From assembly GCA_018340805.1 (NCBI GenBank), contig JACMZG010000008.1, positions 22,301,255 through 22,365,254 of the forward strand: a stretch of 64,000 nucleotides of DNA, in the 5' to 3' direction. Positions 23,285 to 36,268 of this stretch are shown here, piece after piece. The notes under the pieces were generated by a model that was not told the origin of the DNA, ran no database searches, and saw nothing but the letters and a program-made list of their open reading frames with translations. This DNA is from Microvelia longipes. Its lineage: Eukaryota > Arthropoda > Insecta > Hemiptera > Veliidae. Made by a program: the position numbers and the translations under genes. Every line of letters starts with the position of its first letter. Position 1 is the stretch's first letter.

Positions 23285-23445
23285 TTTTCAGTGTACGCGT
23301 ATTCAAATTGATATACACACATACAGACTGACACCTTTGTAAAAAGTATTCAGTAGGTTTTCAAAAATCCTGAAACAGATAATTTTTGGTTTCAGGTTTT
23401 TTTCACAAACAACTTTTTCCGTAATACCTACAGTATAAATGAGGT
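23285..23445 (-). repeat. R1 fragment (5' part)
   Basis: Reverse complement of the R1 start: ACACACATACAGACTGACA, then a CCTGAAACAGATAA-like block and a GGTATAAATGAGG-like end (GTATAAATGAGGTACAGTAA). Confidence 0.6.
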
Positions 23446-23494
23446 ACAGTAATAATTGTTGTATATTACAAACTCTTTTTTCTTTTTCTCATTC

Positions 23495-23770
23495 GTACCG
23501 TTGGTGAATTGTGATTTTACCAATATTATTCGTTTTAGGCGTTTTTAATACAGCCTGAGTAGTTTTAAAAAGTTTTCTGTCTGTATTTTTTTGTTTGTGT
23601 GTGTGTGTGTGTGTGTGTGATATCATCGTTGCTCCTACTGTGTTAATGGTAGAGAGTTAAACTTATTTGAGGATGAGCGGAGCAAGTATGAAGTAGTGTG
23701 GATGAGCGTAGCGAATCGGGTGGGGTGTGGAAAAGTTCCGAGGTACTCCGAACAAGATTTTTTGGGTCCT
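23495..23770 (+). repeat. R1 fragment with internal deletion
   Basis: The R1 start (TTTTCTGTCTGTATTT, a GT run, TATCATCGTTGCTCC) is joined directly to its tail (GATGAGCGTAGCGAATCGGG, GTTCCGAGGTACTCCG). The middle ~450 bases are missing. It lies head to head with the copy at 23,285. Confidence 0.65.
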
Positions 23771-23809
23771 ATTATCAAAAGGTAAAATAATTTAAAAGTT
23801 AGTAACTTG

Positions 23810-24234
23810 GTACAAAGTAGGCCATGTTGTTGCTTTTTGCTGACTCCTTTACTTGCTGACTGTTTTACCTAGTGAAGGCATTTTGCGTCTAATTCACAGA
23901 AGATCCGTATCTTTACTATAAGTTCCTACAGCTTTAACTAGAAATAGCACGTCCCCCGCTACCAGACTGTGCTTTACCACTCCCGAAACAATAAGGCAGA
24001 CACATTTAGTATTTCTATTAACGACTATTGAGGGTTCAGTTTCATTTAGTAAACGGATCTTTTACAAGTACCTGACATCGCATTTGCTCGGAACCACCGG
24101 CTTAACCTCCTTTTCGAAGGACGGCACCTTAAAGGATTTTCATCCATCGCATGAAAATCTTAGAGACCCTGACCAGAATTGAACCCATACTATCTAGGTG
24201 GCAATCGTACTAACCATTACACTATTGCCTCCTG
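23810..24234 (-). mobile_element. tRNA-derived SINE
   Basis: On the - strand the head reads TAGTGTAATGGTTAG (A box) and GGGTTCAATTC (B box) of an RNA polymerase III promoter, 5' end at about 24,234. A core follows with GTGCCGTCCTTCGAAAAGG and GTTAAGCCGGTGG. The same head, core and body recur at 37,655-38,090. A core of this kind resembles the conserved central domains of widespread animal SINE superfamilies; I cannot name which. Not a functional tRNA. Confidence 0.75.
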
Positions 24235-24880
24235 TTGGTCGCGTATTCTAGTGTTACTTTATTTAGCTTAGCATATTGTATGAATATGACTATATCACTA
24301 TAATTAAAATGTTAGCAAATGTGTTGTTATTTGATAAGTTAATAATTAAAAGTTGCCTTTTACAAAGCAATAAGTCCTAGTTTGCTAACATTAATACCTT
24401 GTTAATATTCTAGTTTAAATTAACTTTGTGAAGTAGCTCTTATACAATCTGATGGGTAGATGTACTTAAAAGCTTATGCAAAGTTAAAAGTTATTAAGTT
24501 AACAAATTTGTTTAAAGTACAGAAATAAGTTTTGAAGTAAATATTTTTATACCTTGAGAAACAATTTTTGAACTCTCTATCACTGCTTTGTTACCTGACT
24601 GACTTGAAACAAAGTCCCGTTTTAGAATCTTGCATCATGGTGCGAAATAAGCTTAAGTGTAGATCCACTCAATGTATTTACTGAAGCAACTAAAAACTTT
24701 AATTTGTGTATTGCTTCCTTATCTCCTAAAATTATAGGAAGCCCTCTAATTGAAAAATGTGTAAGACCCAATTTTGAAAGAAACATAGAATGAAACTTGG
24801 TACGAATCCACCTCATTAATGTCCCGAACCCTATTTTGTTTATGAAATATGTGTGACGTCATTAACACAAAATAATGATT
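24235..24880. other. No gene seen
   Basis: AT-rich sequence. The text around 24,640-24,830 resembles a degenerate R1 middle, - strand (ATTGAAAAATGTGT, GAAACTTGGTACGAATCC). Confidence 0.3.
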
Positions 24881-25196
24881 TTTTATATGATTAATAAAAC
24901 TCAATATTTAAAAAAACGTATTTATTATACTTTGTCTATATCACAATATTACTACAATTTATTCAGACGCGTTTCGGGACGTTTCCCATCTTCAGTGTAT
25001 AATAAACACTGATAATTTAATAAATAAATAATAATAATATATAAATATTGAAATCATAAATATAAATAAAGTTTTTTATACACTGAAGATAGGAAACGTC
25101 CCGAAACGCGTCTGAATAAATTGTAGTAATATTGTGATATAGACAAGTTTAATAAACAAGTTTTTTTAAATATTGAGTTTTATTAATCATATAAAA
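24881..25196. mobile_element. Foldback element, ~120-base arms, hammerhead-like core
   Basis: Arms about 24,881-25,002 and 25,072-25,196 are near-perfect inverted repeats ending in TTTTATATGATTAATAAAAC and its complement. Each arm contains CACTGAAGAT, a short GGGA/TCCC-type stem, then CGAAACGCGTC. CTGAAGA is at 25,083-25,089 and GAAAC at 25,103-25,107 in the right arm, mirrored at 24,995-24,989 and 24,975-24,971 in the left. The interior is AT-rich. No ORF. Confidence 0.75.
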
Positions 25197-25449
25197 TGTG
25201 CAATTATCACAAAATCTCGGTCGAAACAACAATTTTATTATAAAATAATGACGCAAAATATCACAAAACTTATAAAAATGTCTGCAAAAGGTTATTTGTA
25301 AAAGTTTAAATTTTATAACCTGTACTACTAATTATGGTTAACTTATGTACGAAAATAAATTTAATTATTAGCATTAGCTAATAAATTTATCTATTGACAT
25401 ATATATAATATTGTGAACAAATCAGGTTTTTCATTAATACACTTGAACA

Positions 25450-25660
25450 TTTTTGTGAACAGTGACCCAGCATCGAGCGGGGTCACTGCCTGTATGGGTC
25501 ACCGTTGGAATGAAACGTTATATAACGTAACTGTGAACGAACGAAGCGAATCTGAAGACGTGTTGCAGTATAAATTTAATGATTTTTTAGGACGAGGGAA
25601 GCAAGTCCGAAGTAGGTGGGATGCACCGAAAGTTCTGAGGTACCCTGTAAACTATATTTA
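25450..25660 (+). repeat. R1 fragment (3' part)
   Basis: Contains the CATCGAGCGGGGTCACTG segment, GGACGAGGGAAGCAAGTCC and TCTGAGGTACCCTGTA. Confidence 0.6.
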
Positions 25661-26104
25661 GGTTCGGGAAGCGATCCTGACATCTACACAATTCATTCAT
25701 ATTATTCATTATCCTTGGTTACTTTCTGTTCTAGCCTTGGATTTTTGAAGTTTCTTTACACTCTTTTTATGAAAGTTTTTTATTCATTTTATTATTTAAC
25801 CAAGTAATCTTTGGCGTCCTAAATATCTTAGAGGTCTAGTCTATATAAGTCTAACAAGACTACAGCTCAATCCAACAACCACACCTATTATAGTTCTTGC
25901 ACCGGTCTAAATTTTAAGTTAAATGTTTTTCTTTTCAATTTATAAGTTGAAACGTAGTAAAAACTCTAACGAATTTTCTTTAGTGATAGCACTCGGGATT
26001 TTATAGAGCTCTCAAATTTTAACCTTTTTTACTAGAATAGTTTGAAGTTCTATAGTTTTATATTAAACTTTAATCTATTCTAGTCAACATGAATGTAAAT
26101 TATA

Positions 26105-26885
26105 AAAATCGGGTACGGGGTACCTCGGAACTTTTCCTCATCACATCGGATTTGCTACGCTCATCTCTCTAGTTTGGACTCGCTTTGCTCGTCCTCAGAT
26201 AGTAGTGTATCCATTTTATTCTCAGCGGTCATCCATTCAGCACTGACCACGCTCAACGCTGCTTAATTTTTATGAATCAACAAAAATCATGGATATACTT
26301 GTTGTATTGAAACGAAACTTTGTGTACTTAACAGTTAAACAACCTATTAACTAAGGTAAAACCTAGGTATGTTTACCTATTAACTAAAGGTAAACATTTG
26401 TACTTACTTTGTACATTGTTTAGTTTCTACTTAATTGGATCAAGTACACAAGTCATCGATAAAAATTGAACTAATGCTATAATGAAATGAAATTAGCACA
26501 AATGTTGATTTTATACATGGCTACATGCGAGCCAAATTTCAGGTGGATCGCATTTTTTCCGCGTTTTATGATGTTTTGAGATATTATTGAGGGTAAATGA
26601 CGCCACAAACAAATTATTTTTTATTTTAGTTGTGCTAAATTATTTAGCTCAACAACAGCAGTAGATGGATTTTTCTACAAAGTTTCAACACTCTTGCATA
26701 ACTACACACAAGCTACGATGATAGCAGACACACATGCACACACACATACAGACAACTTTGAGAAAACTACTCAGGAGGCCTTAAAAACGCCTGAAACGGA
26801 TGATTCCGGTTTCATCCTGGTTTCAGTTTTTTTTGCAAACACACTACTTTTCCTATATACTACGGTATAAATGAAGAAAAGTAAA
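26105..26885 (-). repeat. Dispersed repeat R1, near full-length copy
   Basis: Reverse complement of the whole R1 order, from CGGGTACGGGGTACCTCGG (tail end) through GCACTGACCACGCTC to CACACACATACAGACAAC and ACGGTATAAATGAAGAAAAG (start). 25,661-26,104 before it shows nothing. Confidence 0.75.
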
Positions 26886-27184
26886 AAATATAAGCTGTAA
26901 GTTATATAAGTTTGACGTATAAAATAAGGAAGCTTAGTTTCTAATCTTGGAATTCATTCACAAAATAAGGAAATCTCTATGCACACATTACAACAACTAA
27001 TAAATTAGAGAATTAAAAAAAATAATTAGTATAATTATACCAGTCTTCGACTTCAAACATTACTGCTTTTTGATTACAGTGCAACAAAAAAACATTAATT
27101 GTAATTAAATACATGTTATAAATGTAAAATCGTGCAACCATGTAATGTATGGAATAAATAAAGTAATATTTAAAGTTAATATAG

Positions 27185-27490
27185 TACAGTAGTATATATG
27201 ACTTATATAGTATATATTTATATAGTATAATTTAACAACATATTATAGTATATATTTAAACAACAATATATAGTACATTTACAACAATATATTGATATTT
27301 ATATAGTATATATTTAACAACATATATAGTATATATTTAACAGCAATATAGTATATATTAAACAACAATGTATACTACATATTTAACTAATATATAGTAT
27401 ACATTTAACAGCAATATAGTGTATACTTAACAACAATATGTAATAAATATTTAACTATTAGACAAATATAGTATATTTGACAGAGTGTTT
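27185..27490. repeat. Degenerate AT-rich minisatellite
   Basis: Irregular repetition of blocks like AACAACAATATATAGTATA and TATTTAACAGCAATATAG at about 25-40-base spacing. Confidence 0.6.
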
Positions 27491-28084
27491 TAATAAATAT
27501 TTAAGTAGACAGTCTGTCAGCAATCTTCTCACGTTTCAACACCACTTAAGTTATTGTTTTCAAAGATTAAACAAAGGCCGTTAGTGTTTGTTGTGTATCG
27601 AAGTAGCGTGTGACCTAAATGCTTTATTTTATTCTTTAAACGTATTTTATATGAAATAAATCGTAATTCCTCTCTAACCACAGTACAGCAGTATAAATCT
27701 CTCTCGCGGCAAATATCGCAACGGACCCTCTGCAATAATAATTCTACAAGAATAATTATTCTATTAAACTAATAAATTTAAAACTGAGGCTGCTCTTGTA
27801 TAACAAACTTGCCTCGGGCATTACTTTCTATACAGTAGTAAATTGAACGGGTTAAAGTAAAAAAGAAACAATTATAAAACTATTATTAAAACCCGTATGT
27901 TTTTTGGGTTTGTAATTAAATTCTCCAGACGAGTAGAGCTGCAATGTAACACGTTTCCCTTGCTTTTAAAACTATTTGTTGAATGTCATATTTAGAAATA
28001 AATACTTTTAGCCCAAATAAGAGCTTTTTCATATTATGTAGTCAAATAAACCACTGTAGTAAAATATAAAATATTATAAATTAA

Positions 28085-28129
<45 letters not shown>

Positions 28130-28440
28130 TATCTAAAACTAAAATAGAAATAATAAAATAATAAGAATTCTGTGTTGCTAACATGGTATATTATTTCAGT
28201 TTCTCCTACAAAGTGTATGTTTTATATTAGGTAGAATTGCCTCATCATGACGAAACCTTTCTTAACATTTCTTACATCATGCCAACACGTAACATTTCAT
28301 TTCTTTATTTCATATATTTGTTCCGTTTTTAGAAATACAGCTAATTCTCAATAGAAATAATGTTTCCAGGTTTTTGGCTATGAAGTTGAGGCATATGGAT
28401 TCCGCTTGGCCGCAAAATTCCAAAAATACTTATCTTCGCA
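27491..28440. other. No gene seen
   Basis: Contains a TA tract at 28,085-28,132. The short ORFs have no recognisable content. Confidence 0.4.
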
Positions 28441-28446
28441 AAGTTT

Positions 28447-28535
<89 letters not shown>
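28447..28535. repeat. (TA)n microsatellite
   Basis: TA run with one slip. Confidence 0.95.
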
Positions 28536-28536
<1 letters not shown>

Positions 28537-28699
28537 CAAACAATAAGAAAATAGAAAACAACAATTAAAATAACTTACAAGATGGTTTAACTTTCAAACT
28601 CATGATTCAATTTTAAAAACTACTTCTGCTAGAAGTAATTTTATACGCCGTTGTCCCTTACTAGGAGAAACTACTTGGCGATTGTATTTGTGTGCATAA

Positions 28700-28703
<4 letters not shown>

Positions 28704-28783
<80 letters not shown>

Positions 28784-28815
28784 TTATTTATTTATTTATT
28801 TATTTATTTATTTTT
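28704..28815. repeat. (TA)n then (TTTA)n microsatellite
   Basis: TA to about 28,779, then TTTA units. Followed by AAGAGCCCC ... GGGCGCTCTTA (28,818-28,856), a short imperfect inverted repeat. Confidence 0.9.
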
Positions 28816-29252
28816 TAAGAGCCCCTAACGGCAAAACCACAAGTAGGGCGCTCTTAGTACATTGTGACATATATGTATAATAAATTAATCTAAAATACAA
28901 AAGAAATATTAACAAAAACTAACAAAAATTAATACCTATAGGAACACATTTTCAAAAAGCGACAAATATAAGAAATAAATATTAGTATGTAATAATGTGT
29001 ACGTAGATAGATAAAGTTAAGATAAAGTGAAACGATAACAATAAATACATATTAGATAAAAACGATTAAAAGCAATCAATAAAAGTAATAGAGGGATTTA
29101 AGACTCACTGACAACGTAAACAATAACAAAAGAAACAGTTAGATATGCAGATAAATAAGTAAATAATATAAAATTCCACCGAAAAAGATTATTAAAAATT
29201 AAATTAGAAATATATATGGATATTAATAGAACTTATACAATTAAAGTAGGCT

Positions 29253-29304
29253 AAAAAAAAAAAAAAATATATATATATAATATTATATATAAAATAAATA
29301 TATA

Positions 29305-29340
<36 letters not shown>

Positions 29341-29385
29341 TATATATTATATATATTATATATATATATATTATTATATTTATAT
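29253..29385. repeat. Poly-A and (TA)n microsatellite
   Basis: A15-type run followed by irregular TA. The 430 bases before it have no gene. Confidence 0.9.
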
Positions 29386-32114
29386 TTATTTGGATATTAC
29401 TCTAATATCTGTTGCGTTTAGTAGTGGTAGAGGTCTGTGAAGTAGCTGGAAAAATTATCCTATCTCTTGTTTTACTCGACGAACTGGACAGCAAAAAAGA
29501 CCTGCAAGGTGATGTGGCCGCGCAGCTACCCACATGATGACATACAACTACTTACTAAAATCTTTGAAATAAACATAATAATAATAATATAACCAATACA
29601 CCGAGTTTTGCAGCAGAGGCTCCTGAGCTGCCAAAAGGCCGAAGGCCATTTTTTAATTCATGCAGATTTTGAACGGCTTCTATGTTGTCAGCTTTGGACT
29701 GTATTTCTCTCTATTTCTCCATAACTTGATATAACCCGACCAATTTACTATATAGTTTTAGTGTTATAGAACAAAATAATTGAAAAAGGAACAGCTAGTC
29801 ATTGTTTACAAACCTGTTCAATAATAGGTTCATGTTAATGTTCGTTATCCCTAAAAACCCTAGGATAAGACAAAATGTTGGACTCTTAGGGTAAGTAGTT
29901 TAGTAATGTGATGTTTTAAGACCTGAGTGCAGTTAAATCTTACAATAAGCACCTGTTGTTTAAAGTAGTAGGAAATCACCTTCAACCACTGCTTTTCTCT
30001 GTATTAGACCCAAAAATATGAACATTTGAAATTATAATGAGGAATAGAGATCCTAACTTTCTAAAGAAACTAGTAAAAAGGGTCTGATACTTTAGTCTTC
30101 TAGCTTGTTCTATCACTGATCTCTTCTAATATAACTTAAGCTGGAATAAAAGTCATAGTACATAAATATGTTATCATAGAACATGAAAATACATCCCCTC
30201 TAATGTCGATCTTTTCACATTTTCACAGTTGACTTATTCCAACATACAACATATGTTTTGTTGTTGCTGATCTTTCTATTAAAGATTCTTTATAACTGTA
30301 TCACTATTTGTTTATCAACAGGTTACACATAATATGAAGGAGGTAGAGGTGTCAATTTAAGAAGACGTTTAACTAAAAGTTTATTTAAGATAAGTCAATA
30401 AAGTAGAATGATATGTAGATTCAAGTTAGAACAAGTAGCGAAGAAGTTGGAAATCAGTTCATAAATTGCCTGAAAATGTAAATTGTCCGAAAGAGTTGAG
30501 GGGTATATGTTGGGGATTCTAACTGCTCCAAAGCATGTTAAGGGAATTTAGACCTAACATATTGGAGACAAGAAAATGTTAGGAGAAAGGGTTGTTTGCT
30601 TCACTGGAATATGTTGAACCCTTTAAATCAGGAGTCCGATCTCCACCATACCTTTCCTAACCAACCTAAACTTTTCTATAACGGAGCCTCTAGGTTTCTA
30701 CCTCAGACTATAGAACCCTGGAGCCCCATAAAAGAGAATAGGTCATACGAGATTTCATTGAAAATATAAAATTTACCTGAACATCTACTGAAACAGTTAC
30801 GGGAGTTTCTAAACTTGTTCACTTCAGTTCTATGAATACACGTAGAATCTTTAAACTTTATAGCTGTAATTGAGTTAAATGTTGCTCTCTCTTGTTGTAG
30901 CTTAACTTTTACAACTTTACCTAGCACCCACATGTAGCTATTTTAACGTCTTTACTAATATGACACTTCCTACATTTTTTATTTTTCTAAGTTAAGACGA
31001 ATAAATAATGTAACAAATTGCAATGTTCGATTTAACTTTTCTATTTCAACTTTTGAATAAATAAAAATTGTGCGGGGTACCTCATAACTGTTCCTCCTCT
31101 CCATTACAAACTCTTTTGCTTTTTCTAAGAATGTGCTAATAATAAAATTTATTATGTGTATCTTAGGATTGCCTTTGCCAAAAAGTATGCACAAATTGTA
31201 TACTTTTAGCGCTTACCGCCTCACATACTGAATATGCTTCAAAGTATCACTTAACAAGGTATCACTTAATTTAAGTGATGTGCGAAAACCGTGGAAATAT
31301 GATTAATAATGCCAAGCAATAGTTATTATTTTACCTGGGGAGAAAAGCAAGTTTTTGCTCCCTGGGCCGTCAAGTTGGTACTATAGTATGCGTAGGAATT
31401 CATCTTGTTTGTTCCCGAGGCTTGCCGAGGAAATCATTTAGTTAACTCACGAGGCGAAGCCGTGGCCCTGTTTCTCTTCGTGTTTTAACTGTTTCTCCCG
31501 TGGTAAGTTTAATATTTTACCTCCAGGAAGTAGAAACTAGTATAATAAAAAACAGTGAGTGTTAAAATCGTGGTATGGTAAAGTTACCTTTTGACTTATT
31601 GAAAAAAAATTCTAAATATTTATAGACCCAGTGTCTTAAAATTTTTACAAATAATTTTTAACATAGTTTGCCTCCGCAATTAAATTTTAAAGTAAATTTC
31701 CTCCCTACTGAAGTTAAAAGGAGTTTTTAGTATTCAATTTATCAAAAATATTTTAGCCATCATGTAAGTTAAAATTTATTTAATAATTAATACATACTAT
31801 TTTTTACACTATGATTTATTATTAAGTTAATGACCTAATCATTATAAGGCTTCCTAAGCCTGAAAGTTTTGACATCATCATCCACAATGTTTTTTCTGCA
31901 TTTTATGATTTTAATCACGGGATTGCATCGCATTGTTTTGTGAAATTAAGAAAATGGCTCTCAAAATTTCCTATTCAACAGAAAAATATTTGAATGCAGC
32001 ATTATCCTATTGTTTATTCATTAGCCTTTCTTCACTATTCTTTTGTTATTTTTCCACTTTTCACTGTTTCGACAATCCTTTTTACTTTTTGTTATTTATA
32101 CCCTAGGTGTATAG
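29386..32114. other. Long intergenic stretch, no gene recognised
   Basis: Only weak items: an R1 tail scrap on the - strand at about 31,060-31,110 (GCGGGGTACCTCATAACTG), and GAGGCTTGCCGAGG / GAGGCGAAGCC near 31,410-31,470. A 76-codon ORF at 30,703-30,933 (-) has no recognisable motif. Confidence 0.4.
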
Positions 32115-32335
32115 GGATTTATTTTCACTTGTTATATTATTTTTTACTATTCTTATTTATACCGCAGTTATACAGGAAAAGTATTGTATTTGCGAAAACT
32201 CACAACCTCAACCGGGATTAAGCCTGAGGTTTTTAAAGTCCTGTGATAAGTATTCGCAATTTTTTTGTCTCTATAAATATGTTTATGTGTCTGTTATCAT
32301 CGTAGCTCCCAGTTTATGTTATAAAGTATAAAGAG
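32115..32335 (+). repeat. R1 fragment (5' part)
   Basis: TACCGCAGTTATACAGGAAA, TATGTTTATGTGTCTG and TTATCATCGTAGCTCCC landmarks. The sequence then leaves R1. Confidence 0.6.
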
Positions 32336-32570
32336 GAATCTTAAGCAAGAAATGGATTTACACAGGAAAACGTATTCCTGGCAAAATGCGTGCGTTGAGC
32401 GAAGAAGCGCGGACTACCGCGCCAGAGTTTTCAATTTATTATTAGTACTTGCTGGACCTGTATTTTTCTTATTTTAGTCAACTCTAAATAAGGAGATAAA
32501 CGGCTACGTACTACTCTTTGTGATATTTCTGAGCCCTACTGAGCAATTTCAGCGAACTTGATGACGTCGT

Positions 32571-32571
32571 A

Positions 32572-32610
<39 letters not shown>

Positions 32611-32708
32611 ATATATATATAATATATATATATATTATATATATATATACACACACATACATATATATTTACATACACAACATATATATATATATATATT
32701 ATTTTATA

Positions 32709-32739
<31 letters not shown>

Positions 32740-32820
32740 GTATGTATATTATATATATATATATAAATATATTATATATATATGTTTGTGATATATGTAT
32801 GTGTGTGTATGTATAAATAA

Positions 32821-32884
<64 letters not shown>
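32571..32884. repeat. (TA)n/(CA)n compound microsatellite
   Basis: About 310 bases of TA with short CA and TG interruptions. Confidence 0.95.
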
Positions 32885-32886
<2 letters not shown>

Positions 32887-35800
32887 CACTTAAGTGTCAA
32901 TGAAATATTTAATTTCATTAGGAAATTATAAATCAATTCATAAAGATTAAAAAAGGTTTACACTTTTGTGTGTTGTTACTCTATCAATTAATTTTTTCAT
33001 TTATTTATTGTTTAAGTTAATACAGTCAAATTTTAATTAAATTAAATTTATCATATTTGTACATTTTGTTCATTTTTTCCTCTTTAGAAAATAAGAAAAA
33101 GGATCTTCTTTTCTTTTTAAAAGCATCATTTCTAAGTTTCACTCTTAGCATAATAGAAGCTCTGTTTCACAAGTGTAATTAGCTCAATGAATCACTCGAG
33201 TGCCTCTTATATCCCTTCAGTTCTTGTCTGATAGGGCATTCATTCATTTTCATTTACCTCTAGGCATAAAGGAATGAAAAGAATTTTAACAAAATATTTC
33301 TTAGGTGAAACAAGCATGTACTCGTATACAAAATGCAACGTATGTTCTTTATTTTTATCTTTTTTCGGCAGGGTTTACATTTTTAACAAAATAATTAAAA
33401 TATAAAGGTGAATACATTATGTTATATTGTTTATTTTTTACTTTTGAAGGTAAGATTTCTATAAATACTTCATTTTCTTATTGCAAAAGTATATATTTTA
33501 AACATTAAGTCTGACTGAGTTGTCACTGTACAATGTATTGAGCAAATTCCAAGACATAAAGTTAACTAGATCATTTTTTTTACTCAATGTTGAACACAGT
33601 TTTTAGAAAGAGTTTTACACAATTGGTAATAGGAAAAACCTTTAAGTTACGGCCTTTCTCAGTATTATGATACGGCTTCGAAGGCGCTGTGTAGAGTTTA
33701 CAGATTGCCTAGCCAATGGTGGTTCCTAAAAGGACTGCTTTGTTTTTTACACTCAAAGCACAACTCGAAAAGAGAGGCTACCGGAGTATGCCTGGGACTG
33801 AGCCAATCTCCCAAGCGGAAAGGCTACAGTCACCCGATTCTAGCTTTACTTTACGGAGCACTTCTGGTTTGAGCTCATCAGCCCACACTAACTATTAACT
33901 ATCTGCAGATTAGGAGGAAAAAGGGTTGGATCGACGGTCAAGGTGAGAAGGTTGACATGATGACTTGTATGCTGTCGTCGAGGTAGGTCGTTCAGTTGAA
34001 CTCACTTGACGAAAAGAGAGATTCAGCTGGCAGCGTGGCGAGTGGAGAGCTGTTTGTTAGAGTTAAGTTAAGAGTTTGCAAACGTTTTGAGTATTACGCT
34101 TTAATCAAAAGACTAATTGAAGTCAAAATGTAAGACGACTTTTTTTGGTTGAAGAATAACATAAATCAATTAAGAAAATCGACGAATATATATGCAATTA
34201 AGCCATTCTCTCTCTTCTGATTGGTCGAAATGAAGTAGGCAGTTTCCCACGTAAAACAATACTATAGGTATAGGTCGCTGTTTTGAGCCATTCTGATTAA
34301 GTAAAAAGGTACTGTGGTATCAATTAGACAAACAAAAATGAGCATTTGAAATTATAATCCACCACTATTAGTCAATGTATATCACTCATTATCTGCATTA
34401 AAAAGCTAATTTTTTGAGTTGCGTACCATCTCTAAGAATTGAGTTGTAGACTCAATATAATTGTGCGAGGGACATTGCGTCACAATATATTACATTGTGT
34501 CAACTATTTATGTTTTGCAAAACTCGGTAGTGTCAAATGATGTAATTAAGTTGTACCCTCCATAAAGTGGTCTGAAGACTTGTAGGTAAGCTATAACCAA
34601 CTTGATGAAGTAGAATATTGCTCAGTTTTGGGATTTACTCTGAGGTCTTACAACAAATTCACAGACCTGTAAACAAACATGTTACCTAAAGCATTCAACG
34701 TTATCATTATCTTTCTTAAATTTAAATTTTTCTTTTAAAATTCATTATTTTGCTCTGTTTATTGGATTTAATCCCTCCAGCCTGAAGAATTGATTCAATC
34801 CGTACTCTAGAATGTAAATTGTACCATTAATAGTCTTTTACTCAATTTTAAATTGCAATTATTAACGTCCCATCAAGTGTCTTTATCTAAAATTACTAAT
34901 AATATCGAAGTCTGATATTATTAATACCGTAAATTGTACCTTTTCACTGACTGTATTTTTTACTGCCCTCTGCTGCTAATTGAAAAAAACACTGTGAGAG
35001 TTTCTATAACTCGCGTATTTTTAGGTCGGAGGGGGTCATGGTGTTTAACTAGTATATATATTTATATTAATATGTATAATTAATAATATAATATAAGTTA
35101 AAGAATATTCCACCTTAGCTTTGCTTACAAATAGTTGACAAAGAAAAATCTTTTCTACTTCCCCGGCGTTTTATTCTTCAAGTTTAGTCAAATATTTTAA
35201 GAATAAAAATAGAGTCGAAAAATCTTTATTCATTGAAAGGGAAAAGAACCATATGATCATTTTTCTTCGCCCATACTTTTAGTTAGATTATAGTGAAAAA
35301 GGGTCACGATGCTACCCGGTGTGATTTGTAGTTGGTGGTATATTTTGTATGGGTAGTCGATTTTCCACCGGGGTTTTCTCTGATCAATGTTGGCTAACCT
35401 ATAATATTTTATCTAAGAGGAATGATACTTTACGTTTGCCTTACGTTCCTCCTTTAAATCGATCTCTTATACTTGTAAGAGCTTCTAGACCAAAAATATA
35501 TTTTCTTATAAATATGTTTATGTATTATTAATCAAATTTATGGTTATTACATTTTCTTTCTCCTCTTTCAACGAATAAGAAGTGTACTTTACATATTTTA
35601 TTTCTTATTGAGTTGATTTGCTTTTCACAAGAAATACTTGAAGAGGGAAAGAGAACATTTATAAATATTTTTAAATTTATTTTTAACTCTTCTGGCTATT
35701 ATTAAAAATGACTTTAAAATATTATTGATTTGAATATTTAAAATTATTGGACCTCTCAAAAATTTAAGTTCACTCTCTTGACCGAATTTGATCAAATTTG

Positions 35801-35999
35801 CGTCAAATCAAATAGTGTGGAAAAATTAAGTCTACTATATAAGTGATAGGATATACCAACCAAAACTTTTACTCTACATGTGACGTACCACGGCTTAATG
35901 CCGAATTACGCGTAAAAGACTCATTGATATAGATGTATAAGAAAAACAGATGTAAAACATATGAATATGTGCAAAGAAATGGTTATTTTTAATTTCATA
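32885..35999. other. Intergenic stretch, no gene recognised
   Basis: A 60-codon ORF at 33,716-33,898 (+) lies in a locally GC-richer patch but has no motif I recognise. The rest is AT-rich. Confidence 0.35.
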
Positions 36000-36004
36000 T
36001 AGCA

Positions 36005-36268
36005 TTTTGCGAGCGAAGGAAGCCTTTTCGCATGTATATTTTTAGAATTCTAGCGAGCGAAGCGAGCCTCTGTTACTTTATTTATGTATATATTTTATAT
36101 ACATATATACAAATATATATTTTATATATTTATGTATCTAGCGAGCGATATCTTTATTTAATTAATAAATTTATATTAATTATATATACCATCTAGCGAG
36201 CGATATTTTTATTTAATTAATAAATTTATATTTATCATCTTTACCATCTAGTGAGCGAAGCAAGCCTG
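36005..36268. repeat. Cluster of AGCGAGCGA motifs with a 55-bp direct repeat
   Basis: GCGAGCGA-type motifs start at about 36,009, 36,052, 36,139, 36,194 and 36,249 (the last as GTGAGCGA). The last three are exactly 55 bases apart because ATCTAGCGAGCGATAT plus AT-rich text is duplicated. The flanking motifs carry the GAGCGAAGCGAG form seen in R1 tails. Confidence 0.6.
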
